Assembly: GCA_012845835.1 (NCBI GenBank)
Contig: JABAKD010000002.1
Location: 6,361,103 to 6,425,102, forward strand
Length of the DNA: 64,000 bases
From: Undaria pinnatifida
Lineage: Eukaryota; Sar; Phaeophyceae; Laminariales; Alariaceae
Direction of reading: 5' to 3'
The position numbers and the translations under genes are program-made. Each line of letters opens with the position of its first letter. The first letter of the stretch is position 1. Shown here piece after piece: positions 21,368-32,759 of the stretch. Below the pieces are notes generated by a model. It worked only from the letters and a program-made list of their open reading frames with translations, ran no database searches and had not been told where the DNA came from.

Positions 21368-24300
21368 GTTCGGAAATATAAATAATATTTCATTTGAGTG
21401 CTTTACGAAATCAAAATAGCGCGATGCACCTTACATAGGGCATAACCCAGGCTGGGTTTCCAATTCGGCGGAGTGTGCGTTCTGCAGCAGCGTCATAATG
21501 ACTGTTCCACAATCTCCCCTGATTCCAGACTTCTTTTTATGTCCACGTGTTGCTTGTTGGGTGTCCTGCACTGCGTATGCCACCCTTGTGGGGGTGCCGT
21601 GTAGAAACAATCAGGACCGAAACAAGTGCTTCCTTCCTTGGACAATACCTACCTTACCTTGCGTTCGATAAGCCAATCCCACCACCGGAAAAACTGTTCC
21701 ATGAGCCATCCCACGGTAGGGTTGCAGCATCAGTCCCTGAGCTCCTCACATGAGGAACTCAATATCTCACTCGAAAAATGACTTCGAAGGCATTCGGCCG
21801 CACAACCCGACCAAGCTTCTAAGCCTTAGTCCAAAAATAATATGTACCCGTGAAATTACTTCGTTGACCGGCAGTTCCCCACGTGAGGAACTCAATCGCC
21901 TAGGGACGGTTTGGCGCAAAACGTGCAACCCCTACCGTGGGATGACTCCCATGGCATAAATTCAAAATAACATTGTCGCGTTTGCATCAATTTACACTGT
22001 TTTACCGAATCACACGACTGAGTAGCCTAATAGGTCGTGGAGTTCGTCCACGATGTTGCTAATACCTTCCCCACGGGGCCATGCGCTTTTTTATGCAGCA
22101 CCACCAGCTAACCGATTCCCAGCCGTAACGTGTTCTAATTCTAACGCAATTGCTCTCAGAGTTCCTTCTTCTAGGACAACATTACACATTATACTCTTGT
22201 TACAACGTGTCTCAGACCAACCAAAGAATTTGACATTTCGGTGCCCACATGACCTCTCCCTCACCCCATTTGTCCATGTTCAGGTGCACGGTTCCTCGGT
22301 CGGTGGCGATGCCGACGAATTGCGTCTTCTTAGCACGAGCGATAAATTCCTCAACCTTAGGGCATACGGCGGAAGCTTCGATTTCTTGAGCACGAAGGTA
22401 TCCTACGCTTTTCGCATCATTAGAAATATTTTGGGTGACACATCTTGGTCTACATCTGGGTCTAACGATGCTTAGGTTCACCTTCCGTATTCCCCGCAAA
22501 CGTTTAAACGCATTTCCCCCAAACGTGGAGTTGCACGAGATTCAACTACAACTCTCGTCACCTCCCGATCGTTGTTGGGGGGTGGGATTCGAATATTGAA
22601 GTGGGTGTCGTTCTCACAAGTTAGTCAGTGCTCAACTGATTTCTTCTGGGTGTGTGATCGTTCGAGTCCTCGTCTATTGGCTTTCCTAGAAAGGACTGTT
22701 AAAGGTCAATTGTGTGCTGTGTACACTCTGATGGAACGGAGCTCTCGCTATAAACTGTTCTCTATATTGTCAGGTGTTCGCGTGGGACACCTCCGAAAAC
22801 GCCCCTGACAAAGACGAATCCGATGGCCGGTCGTACATCAGCGCCGTTTCGGAAGTCATCACCGATGACAGCCAGACGTGCAGCGGTCGAGCCAAGAAAA
22901 ACATGGGAGAGGCGCGGATGGACATCGAGGATAGCGAGATGGGGTACCTTGGATACCACGGAAGCGAAAGCTATGGTCTGACGTGGAAGGTAGGACCCAC
23001 ACTGGGCAACCTTGGTTGCAGAAACTACCGTGTGGCACCTGTGGAACTTAAGTAACTACCAGCAGAGAAAGCTTGGTCTGTACGACGATTACATTTAGGG
23101 TCGGCCCCTAAATCAACGCCGTTTTAAGCATGGATGACCGCAAAGAACAATTTGTCTGTACTCCGAGACACTGTATATGTGGTGATCGCCCGTTTCGCAT
23201 ATGTAAACAGTACATGAAGAGTTGACCTGTTCGGGGATGTCGTACTACCTTGAGTTCTGGCGTAGAGAAGCAACACGGTTATATACACGAAACCTGCCAG
23301 CTATCGACTCCAGTTGGAATACAAATTGTTCTCAAGAGGTTACGTATTTCGAAAAAACAACGCTAATTACACATACCCGGCCATTTTTACACATCTTGTG
23401 ATTGCTCCCTATCAAACGATATATCGACCCAACAACCACCTAACCAGGTACGTGGATTCTGCACGGACAAGAGTAACCACGAGCTCTTCGATGATGTCAA
23501 CGTCTACGGCAACATCTACGATTCGGATATCCACCACAACAATTTCGGAGTCTACACGTACGGTCACCAGCAGGGGGACTGGAGGAGGAACACAATTCAC
23601 GACAACTCCGGGTACGGGTTCGACCCCCACGACGACAGCGATTTCCTGACTATTCACGACAACGTGGTCTATAACAACGGGTACCACGGCATCATCGCCT
23701 CCAAGCGCTGCAACGGCGTGTCCATCCAGGTACGAAAGGGCTCTGGTGCAATCAGCGCGGCACCGAAGGTCGTCAAAAATAGTGGGTAATCGAATATTTG
23801 CAATACCAGAGGCATGATGCTTGTAAAACATTCGTCCACACTGTCAACAATTGCAGAACTACACGAAGGGCCAAGCAATACATGCAATCCCCACATCCAC
23901 CACTAAATGTGCACATGTTGTCCTACAAAGATTACTCCAGTTGACGATATACCGTTCGCCATTATCTGGTTGGGTTGATAATGTTTGCTAATGATCTGGA
24001 GGGCGGCCGCTTCTTTCCTGCGCCCAGGGAAACGAAGTCTACGGTGGTTCTTCCTCATCCGCTGGTATATTCCTTCATCGAAGCAGCGACGACGCCATTG
24101 TCAAAGGTGATCCGCTACACTAACCGAGCACAAATACCCCAACCATGTCACTGATGTAAGCTACGCTGACCTGTAACTGGGCACCGTCCACTCTGTCTTC
24201 TGACCTACCAGGTATTTCTTGAATCAATACTTTCATTGACGTCGTCATAGTGCAAGGGCGTCGGTGAACCTCTTGACGGGAGTTTAGAGCGCCATGCCCA

Positions 24301-25332
24301 GGGTCGATTTTGAATTTGCTTCTGCCTGCGTCAAGACGTTTCAGCTCGCGTTCTTAACACAAGAGTGACATATGCTACGCAAAATATTTACATGGAATGA
24401 TACATGGCGAAATCGCTTGCCGATCATTTGCTGTGGACGAGCTGAATGCCTAAACCTCGGAAACTTGATTCAAGAAGAGCCATTACATTGGAAGGCCAGA
24501 ACGACGACCATCTAAATGCCGGCGTCCAATAGTGTTTCTGCTGCAGGCGTGATATACAATTGTTGCATAAACTGACGACACCGGCATTTTACGCTACGGC
24601 AGGAAACTACGTGCATGACAACGGCGATGCTGGAATGGCGATGCTTGAGTCGTTCGATGCTGACGTGTCAGGCAACGTCTTCGAGAACAATAAGTACGGC
24701 GTGCGACTCTCCGTAGGATGTTGCCACAATGTCTTCTCCAAGAACGTCATCACCGGTTCCACAGAGTGAGAAGCACTACTAGCCGTAAACGGAATCTATA
24801 GGCGTGAGGGCTGAGATGATTCATTCGTTTTGTCTGTTAATTTCGAACCTACCCATGACGTTGTTACTCCAGCCAGCCGTTGTGTATATTTCAAAACATC
24901 CTATGAGATATTCCGCACAAGGCACGGACATTAAGCAACGTAGTCGGCAACAGATCCTGGCGTGAATGTTCCATCGCCGTTAATCGCTTACAACGCAACC
25001 CCGTTGCTATTGAAACACCTCCCCTGCCCAGATTCAACACCTTCTCGTATCTTGGCTCTGATAAGCCTGAGGTCACAGATTCCGGGAGGAATCAGGACAA
25101 CGTATTCAAGGAGAACACCATCATTGGAGGCCTCGAGAGCATCAAGCTCAAGGAAGCCGACGGTACCCAGTTTATCGATAACTCGTTCGAAAATGCTAGG
25201 ACTATCCGGTTTGTCGACGCGACGAAAACGGTAATGTCGGGAAACACTGGCCTTGAAGACAGCAGTCTCAAGACGTCAAAGGGAGCTTCGTTCGACAAGG
25301 CATCTGACTATGGTTTCGAGCCCACTAGCTAG
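21026..25332 (+). CDS. Mannuronan C5-epimerase, complete 7-exon gene
   Basis: Secreted enzyme that epimerises D-mannuronate to L-guluronate in alginate, within the cell wall or secretory path. Predicted exons: 21026..21367, 22284..22397, 22774..22989, 23448..23729, 24028..24106, 24603..24765 and 25032..25332. All introns are GT-AG and the phases join without a frame break to give 498 residues, usual for brown-algal members. Residues 1-22 are a signal peptide (hydrophobic AALSILALKLATA). Residues 26-224 are a conserved N-terminal region. From about 235 a right-handed parallel beta-helix runs nearly to the end, with recurring H-D-N and N-N turns. The motif YGFDPHD (280-286) matches the alginate-epimerase catalytic motif; Tyr280, Asp283 and His285 correspond to Tyr149, Asp152 and His154 of bacterial AlgE4. 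No WSC domain is fused. The start is fixed by the signal peptide. Exon borders come from family knowledge and splice signals. Confidence 0.95.
21699..21954 (+). mobile_element. Family I MITE in epimerase intron 1 (256 bp)
   Basis: Left arm CCATGAGCCATCCCACGGTA (starting 21699) and right arm TACCGTGGGATGACTCCCAT (ending about 21952) are long imperfect inverted repeats of about 28-31 bp. Inside, GAGCTCCTCACATGAGGAACTC-type hairpins occur at both sides (about 21738..21755 and 21873..21893). The interior is related to 51685..51954. It lies wholly inside the 916-bp first intron, so the reading frame is untouched. Confidence 0.75.
22284..22397 (+). CDS. Epimerase exon 2 (residues 115-152)
   Basis: Encodes VHGSSVGGDADELRLLSTSD and on to LSTK. 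Acceptor TTCAG/GTG and donor AAG/GTATCC, both phase 0. Confidence 0.92.
22774..22989 (+). CDS. Epimerase exon 3 (residues 153-224)
   Basis: Encodes VFAWDTSENAPDKDESDGRS through GSESYGLTWK. Acceptor GTCAG/GTG and donor AAG/GTAGGA, phase 0 at both ends. Confidence 0.93.
23448..23729 (+). CDS. Epimerase exon 4 (residues 225-318), catalytic exon
   Basis: Starts VRGFCTDKSNHELFDDVNVY and carries the first beta-helix coils and the catalytic motif YGFDPHD; DPHD is encoded by 23622..23633. Acceptor CCAG/GTA, donor CAG/GTACGA, phase 0. The correct frame has no initiating Met, so a start-codon-based ORF caller would miss it. Confidence 0.93.
24028..24106 (+). CDS. Epimerase exon 5 (residues 319-344 plus 1 base)
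   Basis: Encodes GNEVYGGSSSSAGIFLHRSS and DDAIVK, a beta-helix coil. Acceptor GCCCAG/GGA. The donor AAAG/GTGATC leaves one base that is completed by GA at the start of exon 6 to make Gly345. Confidence 0.92.
24603..24765 (+). CDS. Epimerase exon 6 (residues 345-398 plus 2 bases)
   Basis: Encodes GNYVHDNGDAGMAMLESFDA through CHNVFSKNVITGST. Donor ACAGA/GTGAGA; the last two bases join the first base of exon 7 to make Glu399. Confidence 0.93.
25032..25332 (+). CDS. Epimerase exon 7 (residues 399-498 and stop)
   Basis: Encodes FNTFSYLGSDKPEVTDSGRN to the C-terminus DYGFEPTS with a TAG stop at 25330..25332. Acceptor GCCCAG/A. Carries the last helix coils and no extra domain. Confidence 0.93.
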
Positions 25333-25559
25333 CAGATTGGAAATAATCTACTAATACGCCGCGCACTGCCGGTGCTTGGTGGACCAAACGCATTGACCAT
25401 ACTAACAGGCATGTCATTTGGTTGCCATAGGTTTGGTTGTGGATCCGTCCTTTCAGGTTGTTCAAACGTAGTGCGGTACGTCACCACCGGTTTGTCTATG
25501 CGACCGTCGATCACCCTTACGAGGTCAAGGTTTGATGTGGTGCTCGAAAGAGAGGTACC

Positions 25560-26400
25560 TACCCGCGCAAGTGACATTGAATTTTAGCTGCTGATGTCTA
25601 ACTTGGTTCGGCTTGTCGGTGTCGATGGCGGATGACACACACCCCGGGGCGTCCTCTACTTTTCTTCTCATTGTGGGTGACTTTGAAATTCGTCGTGTGT
25701 GGTACATACACCTTGAATATGGTGCAATCACAATGGAATGTTTGACGTGTGTTGGTATTCCTCGGGGATTAAGAGTGCGTCGATCGTTTGGAGAATTTGG
25801 TCCAGGTATCCGTAGGGGGCATATGTTCGCGAACAAGTTCATGCTCCGAAACGAGCTACAGCGCGAAGATGGTGTTCTGAATTGGTTAGTGTATGATGTT
25901 AGTTTGTTCGGCCTACAGGTGCGGAATGTGATAGTAATCACACCGCGGGTCCCTGGTCGGCACCTATTTGGTTGAGGATGGCATAGGTGCCAGTTATTTG
26001 TTTTGTGTTCTTAGTATCGTGGAATAACAGTGGTATGTCTGGCGTGTGCTGGGGTGCTTATCGGGGTTTAGTGCGGGTGTGTCTGTGGTTAGGAAGATTG
26101 TTCTAGGTGGTGGGGTGTTTCGGTGGCCAATGGCGGCAATAGTTTGTCGTTTGAAGTTAGGAAGCTGCTGTTACAATTTTGCTGAATAGATGGTGTTAGT
26201 TCGTTCGGTCTGCCGTTGCCAAATGTGGATAGCACACCCGAGGTATCGTTGGTTGCCGGTTTTTTGGTCGCCGTTTGCTTGGTGAGAGCCTGGTTGGGGT
26301 GTCGTCTGGGTTGTTCGTTGTGTACAACCCACATGCTGGATTCACGCTTATATAGTTGATGCGTGCTGGGATTTGACTGGGACTTGTACGAGTAGGTTTC
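25560..26400 (+). repeat. Degenerate 300-bp tandem repeat, three units
   Basis: Anchors TAACTTGGTTCGGCTTGTCG (25599), TTAGTTTGTTCGGCCTACAG (25899) and TTAGTTCGTTCGGTCTGCCG (26196) are spaced 300 and 297 bp apart. Each is followed by a similar CACACC-CG-GG block. The units are strongly diverged. It starts about 230 bp after the epimerase stop, so it may overlap that gene's 3' UTR. Confidence 0.6.
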
Positions 26401-26419
26401 AAGCTTTCCATGTTTGGGG

Positions 26420-26499
26420 TTAACCTCTTTACAACTGGATACCCGTTTTGAGGGACAAACTTGCTCGGATTCAGTATAGGGAGGCTCTAAAGGGGTTAA
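26420..26499 (+). mobile_element. TTAACCCC MITE, copy 2 (80 bp)
   Basis: Starts TTAACCTCTTTACAACTGG and ends CTCTAAAGGGGTTAA. The interior CCCGTTTTGAGGGACAAACT and GGATTCAGTATAGGGAGG match copy 1. It stands alone here, with no family A sequence next to it, which shows it is an independent element. Confidence 0.75.
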
Positions 26500-27424
26500 T
26501 GGGGTCAGGCAGTTAGGTAGCCGTACCGTATTGGGCGGTGTAGTCGTTGTTGCGGTTTAGTTCCTGTTTTTTTTGTACACCTACCGAGAGTCAGCATCGT
26601 ATCGATTAACAGGTGCGGCCGGCGATCGTAATGTGAGAGTCGACTCCTAGAGACCAATGCACGAGTAGTCTCCCGGTATCTAGTGCAAATCTTCATTGTG
26701 CATGCGGGTGCGATGGGCATTGGCTTAACCATAAGGCGTTTCAGTTTTCACCATTGGTGAGTTGAGGGCCGTGGTTTGTGTTCCGTCCTCGCATTCAAGT
26801 GTGTGTCCTTAGTAGCATACACGCCATGCCCCTGCAGCATTGTTCATTGGACCGTCGTGTTTGTGTGACCCGTATGGTGCTAGTGTCCAGGTTCACAGCC
26901 CTGCAGAGACCGTTGACCTTAAATGACGGTCTTGTATCGAATGTATTGCGATATCACGCCATTGATGTCATAACACGCTACCGCGAGTAGCCGGGAGGAC
27001 TCGTATTGATATGGTCCAGGGTATGTACTGACAGAAATTCCCACTTTACCAGCGCTTTGAATTTTAATGGCAGGCATTTTGCTACGGTAGTAGTCAGTAG
27101 CCGTCCGTGTCACTGACTCCAAACCAACATCGAGATTGGCCGTTAGGTTTCGTGCATCGGATGCTCTGAAGCACTTAGTACTATTGAAGTATTCGAATAC
27201 CTGCAGCATGGCTGTAGCAACAGGCTGTCGGACTGCTGGTAAGATGCCACGGGTAGTCAGCGTTTTATGTACGATATAACTATGCAGGTGTCTAGCGAGA
27301 GTGAGCACATGACGCCACCTGCAGTCAGTGCCGCAAAAAATGGCATTCTGCTGGAGAATTAACAGTATATATGGCTTGCACAGTAGACAGATGTAAGCAG
27401 TCTGTCGACTGGTTTTCAGTATGG
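26500..27424. other. No recognisable gene
   Basis: A 129-residue minus-strand frame at 26919..27308 shows no domain. Nothing upstream of 27425 resembles earlier parts of a LINE. Confidence 0.4.
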
Positions 27425-28243
27425 GACAGTCAAGGTTGTATATACACCGGGGCTATCACCGCAGACAGAGACCTCAACGTTGAAATAGCGCGGCGTCTTC
27501 AGAGAGCCTTGGCGTGCATCCAGCGGTACAAGATGGAAATCTATGATCGCCCGGGAGTGCGCTTACGGTTGAAGGTGCGGTTGCTGAAAGCTGAGGTGGG
27601 GGAGACACTGGTTTACGGTTGCATGACGTGAAGCCCGAACAACTCTTACTATGACAAGCTAAGACGGGTTCACCACTCCATGCTCCTCCAATGCCTGGGA
27701 TTGAGGAAACGGAAGCGCGACAACCACACATTATCGTACGCCGATGCGCTTGCCAGGACAGCTTCCGAGATCATGGATGCGATAGTGCGCAAACGGAGGA
27801 TATTGTTTGCGGGATTCGTAACACGTATGGGGAAGGAGCGTCTACCAAAGAGAGTGATGTTTGGCGAGCTTGTTTGGGATGAGCGCTACTCAGAGGGAAA
27901 AGAGAAGAACTGGATAGCTTATCTGAAGGAAGATATGTCGGTCGTTGGAATGAAACTTGAAGGGCGGCAAAAGGCTGCTCAGAAGGCCGGCCGATAGTTT
28001 CGACGAGTAGAGAAGGGAGCCAAGTTGTTGATGCAGAATTAGCATGAAAAGGAGAGATTCATAGCTGTTGAGCGACGCGCGAAGGCTGTGGCAGCGCCAT
28101 TCACCGTCGGCATCTCTAAGCGTCCGGGGGGGGGGAGAGGGGGGAGGAGGGGAAGGAGGGGCGTCATGTTCAAGATACTGAAGTCTGGGTCTGGTCATCA
28201 TCGTCTTGGAATTTGTGGGTCTCCAATGGCCGTCACAAGATAG
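27425..28243 (+). pseudogene. LINE remnant: C-terminal part of reverse-transcriptase protein
   Basis: The frame starting at 27371 reads GAITADRDLNVEIARRLQRA, then RLKVRLLKAEVGETLVYGC, then HSMLLQCLGLRKRKRDNHTL, and RKRRILFAGFVTRMGKERLP. This is the conserved region after the reverse-transcriptase domain of many non-LTR retrotransposons. It continues to about 28243 (KERFIAVERRAKAVAAPF). The element is 5'-truncated: palm and endonuclease are absent. Three in-frame stops (27629..27631 TGA, 27995..27997 TAG, 28040..28042 TAG) interrupt it, each at a place where the family has Trp. There are no other frame breaks. A dead copy. Confidence 0.85.
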
Positions 28244-28364
28244 CGTCAGACCGCCCTGACTTGTTCGCCATGTTGCGGTCACTCCCCAGTGCCATTGATT
28301 ATGCACTTGACACCCTCTATGATCCCAATGCCGTCTTTAGTCAGTTCCTAGGGTTTGCTAGTAT

Positions 28365-28530
28365 GACATTTTTTTCCTCTTTTCCTTTCTTTGCTTCCTT
28401 TCCTTCTTTTGTCTTTTCTTGATTCTCTTGTATTTTCTTTTCTTTCCTTTCTTCTCTCGTTTTTTCGCTTCCTTGTCTTTTCTTTCCTTTCCGCTATCTT
28501 CTTCTCTTTTATTTGTTTCTTTTTAGAAAT
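28365..28530 (+). repeat. Pyrimidine-rich tract
   Basis: About 165 bp of almost uninterrupted T and C (CTTTTCCTTTCTTTGCTTCC and similar). It begins about 120 bp downstream of the LINE remnant. It could be a decayed LINE 3' end or simple sequence. Confidence 0.7.
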
Positions 28531-31500
28531 TGACTTGGGTCTGCCGTGCATATGCCTAGTGATAGGTTATACGTGCAATATATTCGTGGTAGGTTTTCTT
28601 GGGTGGCAAGCGGTATAGTCGGTTTTCCAGGAGCGAGTAGTGAGACGTATATTCCAGTATGGACCTCACAATCGTAGACTGACTCCCGATTTCGATTTTA
28701 TATGTTTCTGGTGGAGGAAGGAATTGCGTCAGCTGTGATATATGCGTGTACCACTTTTGGTTTGTTTGTATTTTTCCCTGGGGTATTCCTCAGCTCCAGA
28801 GTGACTGGAGCCTGTCCTGTGACCACGGACTTGAATACGCAACATAATGTGAGAACAACACAGCGTGACTGTGACTGGAATAAGAGGCTCTTATTCAGTA
28901 CTCAGTTCACGGCCAGTGTCGAATACGGAAGCTCGTTCTAAACACAAACATGAGGAACTTGCCGACGTGTCGCTAGCCACATGCAAGATTGGTGGGTCAT
29001 TGACGTTAAGCAATTAGTACACCGACACACGGTACACACATGTATCCGAAGATCGCTCGTCCTCCTGAGTGTTTACCCAACGGCATCCATAGAGACCCAC
29101 TGGCGATGCCGTACAAAGTAGAAACTTTGGCCCGAAAGCCTCGATTTGAACCACGACGTATTTATCATCAGCTAAAACCCGCACAAACCGACTTGACGTG
29201 AAGGAGGATAACAACATATCATTCTGCCGGCTGTGGCAGGCGGCCATCCAAATTCATTCGCTGATGTGACGGGGTAGAGTTCTTTGGATATTCATTGGGA
29301 GCACCTCTGTTGGATGGTAACATCACGCGTCATCAACTTGACTTTCTAAGCAGCAGCAGACTGAAGAAGAGTGTGGCGCTCGTACAAGGTAGCGCAAACG
29401 CCTAGTGACTGCGTTAGCCGCAGTATGGTATGGCATACACGAGGTAATCAAGCGGAATGCCACCCAACAAAAAAAACATCAAACGTCACGCCAATTTAAC
29501 CACAACGATGTACGTCCGCTATATTAATGCACGGTATAATGGGGTCATGGGATTGCGTTTGGGCGAAAAAGTCCAGACATACTTTCAAGGGAATCAACAT
29601 CGCGGCAAAATAATTCCGGACTTCGTTATCGACGCCATCACCATGGTCGTGGTTATGGGCACCCTCACTGTCATAGTCTGCCCCCGAGGCCATTGGCATA
29701 TCACAGTCACGTGCATCATCGACATCCTCTTCGTCTTTTTTTAACGTCGTCGAGACACCCTTCCTTGTTATAGTTGTCATTTTCACCGTAGTAATCACCA
29801 CAAATACAATCACAATCGGGTATATTGTCTTCGTCGACGTGATAGCTATAGCCGTCTCGACCTAATCGTTGTCCGGAGGCAGTGCCCCGGTGGCGACGGG
29901 TCTGACTCTCTGCAAGGCCGGAACACCGCGTTTTGCTGTTACCGTGCATTGACACGGTGTGTCCAGCGGGTAAAACACGCAATATTTTGAATGCGCAGGT
30001 CTAAGGGGCCCTGCTGCGACACCACGGCCTCCGGCTAGCTTCTGCATGATGATATTGCCTTGGGCCTGGTGCTTGCCAAGTTGCCGCTTCCGCCGGCGTT
30101 CGATAATGGTCTTTCATGTGCACGCAGAAGCTTTGGTTGTGAATGAGTAGGCAGGAAGGTGATTGAGTAAATTCGAAACCAGGACAAGTGTCCTTATTAT
30201 GTAGCCGAAGAATTGGCAGGCTATGGCGGCAGTCCGTTGGGACAGAAAACGCTGTCCCATCCCTAACCACAATATTAATGATCGGTGGCAAAGCTAAACA
30301 GAACAGCGGCATATTTCTTTACTACCGATATAACACTGACTGAAGAGGCTCTAACGTGTTAGTAAGCATTGTGCACACGACGTGTACCCTAGTATTGCTG
30401 TGCCCATTGAGGACACATTTTCATCCGGGTTATACAACTGAGCGAGTTACGGCTTTGTCCTCCACTATTTATAGCTGACAGGGTTTGTCAACATGACAAT
30501 TTGCAACGAAGTGCGGGTCCGAGGAAAAACTTACTCGGATATTCGTGAGATACCTAGGCCATTGGACTGTCTATCAACCTTAGCTAACATACTCTATCAA
30601 CGTCGGCAGTCACGTATGGCACAGAGCTCCTCATGTGACAAGCTATAGGTCCCGTAGATGCTACCCCCTTCCGTAGCATGCATCTCATAGTATACATTAA
30701 AAATAAGATCCAGGGGAGCGTCACCATGTCGGGCTCAGCAGGAAGCTCGTTAGATGCGAAAAATGCGCACGTGCCCGTCCAATACGCTTTGTAGCGCACC
30801 CGCCCATGAATACACGTTGTGCGTGAACCGTCAGATGAATGCAGCTTACCACCCGTACACCGAGTCCCACGGACTAGCGCCAGGCCCAACTATGTATCGA
30901 TGGGAAGCCTGAGGCAAAAACCCAGGGGTTCATATGTTGGTGTTACCCCAGCAGGACGAAGCTGGGTTGTAGGGAAATATGTCATTGGCGGCAGGATGAT
31001 GCGCGAGAAAACGAGTGGCCGTGCACACCATATCTCCTCAACCTCCTATACCTAGTCGGAAAAATAGTGCTTTGGAGAGAGTTGACGGGAAACATCAGTA
31101 AATGTTGTAGAAATGCGCCTTGTATGCTGTTTGGATCAACGACGCCTCTCTACTGTGGCATGAGGCTCCCTTTTCGAGGGGGCATCCACCTACTATGGTC
31201 CCAACACTGGTAGTGGAATGTACTGCGAACATACGCTACGCAGCGCGCATCCTCGCCAGTGTCGACGTACTGTGTCAGCAGAACATTGTACCAGATGCAA
31301 CCGATGTAAGGTGGTATTCCAACATCGGTAATTTTCAGCTCGATCGAAAGGATTTGGAGGGATACTGTCTGAACGCTTGCCGTTATATATGATAGCGGCC
31401 GGCATACTGCCGTAGCGGGGAATATCACGTAGAGAGGTTTTCATTTCCAGTGGGAACCGGTGGTAAATCACCGGCGATGTGCACGAGCGTAACACTAGAA

Positions 31501-32759
31501 TACCGGTTGACAACGAGAGAGTATTTAACTAGTGGGAAGTTCATACCGAATGACAGGTCGTTCACTCATGTCACGCAGTTCTCGCGTCATGCTTGGTGAT
31601 TACACGAGGTCTTAGGACGTCTTGTGATTGACCTTGCGGATGGCATCGCACTCTAAGCTGCGGTAGAAGCTTCACCTGTTGTCCTCATTTCCGTTTTCCG
31701 AGGTAGCGTTTAGCCTCATGCGCAGTCCTTCCACGGTGGCAGAGCTTTCCCGCAACTGATCCATCTCGTTCTTGCGGAGTGCATGCGTCTGCACAGCTGA
31801 AACTCCTGGCGCCATTGACGGTTTTCCCGGGTGATCGGGGGGGGGGGGTGATGGCTCCTGCTGAATAGTCAACAACAGGTGTCTGCTGCGATGTGGTACT
31901 CCGTTATGGAGTTACTATCATCAATTATCTCGGTTATTTCCCGTGCAGCTCACATCGCAGGTTTGCAATATTCGAGCCTTAAGATTTCACAACTCGTTGT
32001 ATCGTTATGGTTTGAACAAAGGCTGTGCCAAGAGTTATCGTCCCCGTTGCCGTCTAGCTCCTATCATCTCGTTGAATAACGGCGTCTCTCGGTACCGAGG
32101 GCCCTCCATGCGAGAAGCAGGGAGCTCAACGCACTCCACCAAGGAGATCTAGGCTAGGCTGGTGCTGCACGAGATGGAGTCCATTGTCATATGCAGAACT
32201 CAATCGTCGATACTCACAACCGGCCTCGTGAACAACAACAAGCCTGTTATCAAGAAGCTCGTTTTTCAGGTAGACATCCACCGGCTGGGGCCCGTCGAAC
32301 CGATTCCGTCTGCCATAATTGAAAGTCAAATAGGCTCTGTTTTTCCCGTGTTTCCTGTTCGTTTGTGCTCCTACACGATCGATAAACATAGGACACAATG
32401 CCATATATCTAGAGATAAACAGCCGCGAGACGTTCTGTTGCCCCGGGGACGCCCAACTTGCGTCTCCGTCGTTTGTTTGCAGGACTGATGGGGTACCAGA
32501 ACATTAGCAGCTGTATCAAACAGAATCGTATTTAGAGGAAACCTGCAAGCCCTTGCGCACCATTATGTGTAATACGAGTACTACGGTTGTTTGTAGTTCT
32601 TCAAACAAGGCACCGGCTGTAAGGACGTAAGATTGCGTTATCATGCAGACGTGGGACCACGTGACTAACACATATTCGCCACAACGGTTTCGCTATAACC
32701 TCCAAGACCTCATCATGGTCGTAAAACTATTTTCGAAAATGATAATCGGGTGTTGATAT
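28531..32759. other. Long stretch without recognised features
   Basis: No element shared with the rest of the window and no domain-bearing frame. Three minus-strand frames look slightly coding-like by composition: 29014..29247, 31672..31875 (the latter preceded by a possible TTGACTATTCAG acceptor at its upstream side) and 32126..32404. None is recognised, none joins convincingly to a neighbour, and I do not call them genes. A 13-base G run lies at about 31838. Confidence 0.4.

Noticed and set aside
22053-22283. Open frame continuing upstream of epimerase exon 2
   Set aside because: The 77 codons before the TTCAG acceptor resemble no epimerase; exon 1 joins exon 2 in frame at the acceptor.
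23314-23649. 111-codon Thr/Ser-rich frame over epimerase exon 4
   Set aside because: It is a shifted-frame shadow of exon 4; the other frame gives the conserved beta-helix and DPHD motif.
28365-28551. Lys/Arg-rich minus-strand and Phe/Ser-rich plus-strand frames
   Set aside because: Products of the pyrimidine-rich tract.
31672-31875. Minus-strand terminal exon preceded by a TTGACTATTCAG acceptor
   Set aside because: Plausible composition, but no upstream exon with a compatible donor and no recognisable protein.
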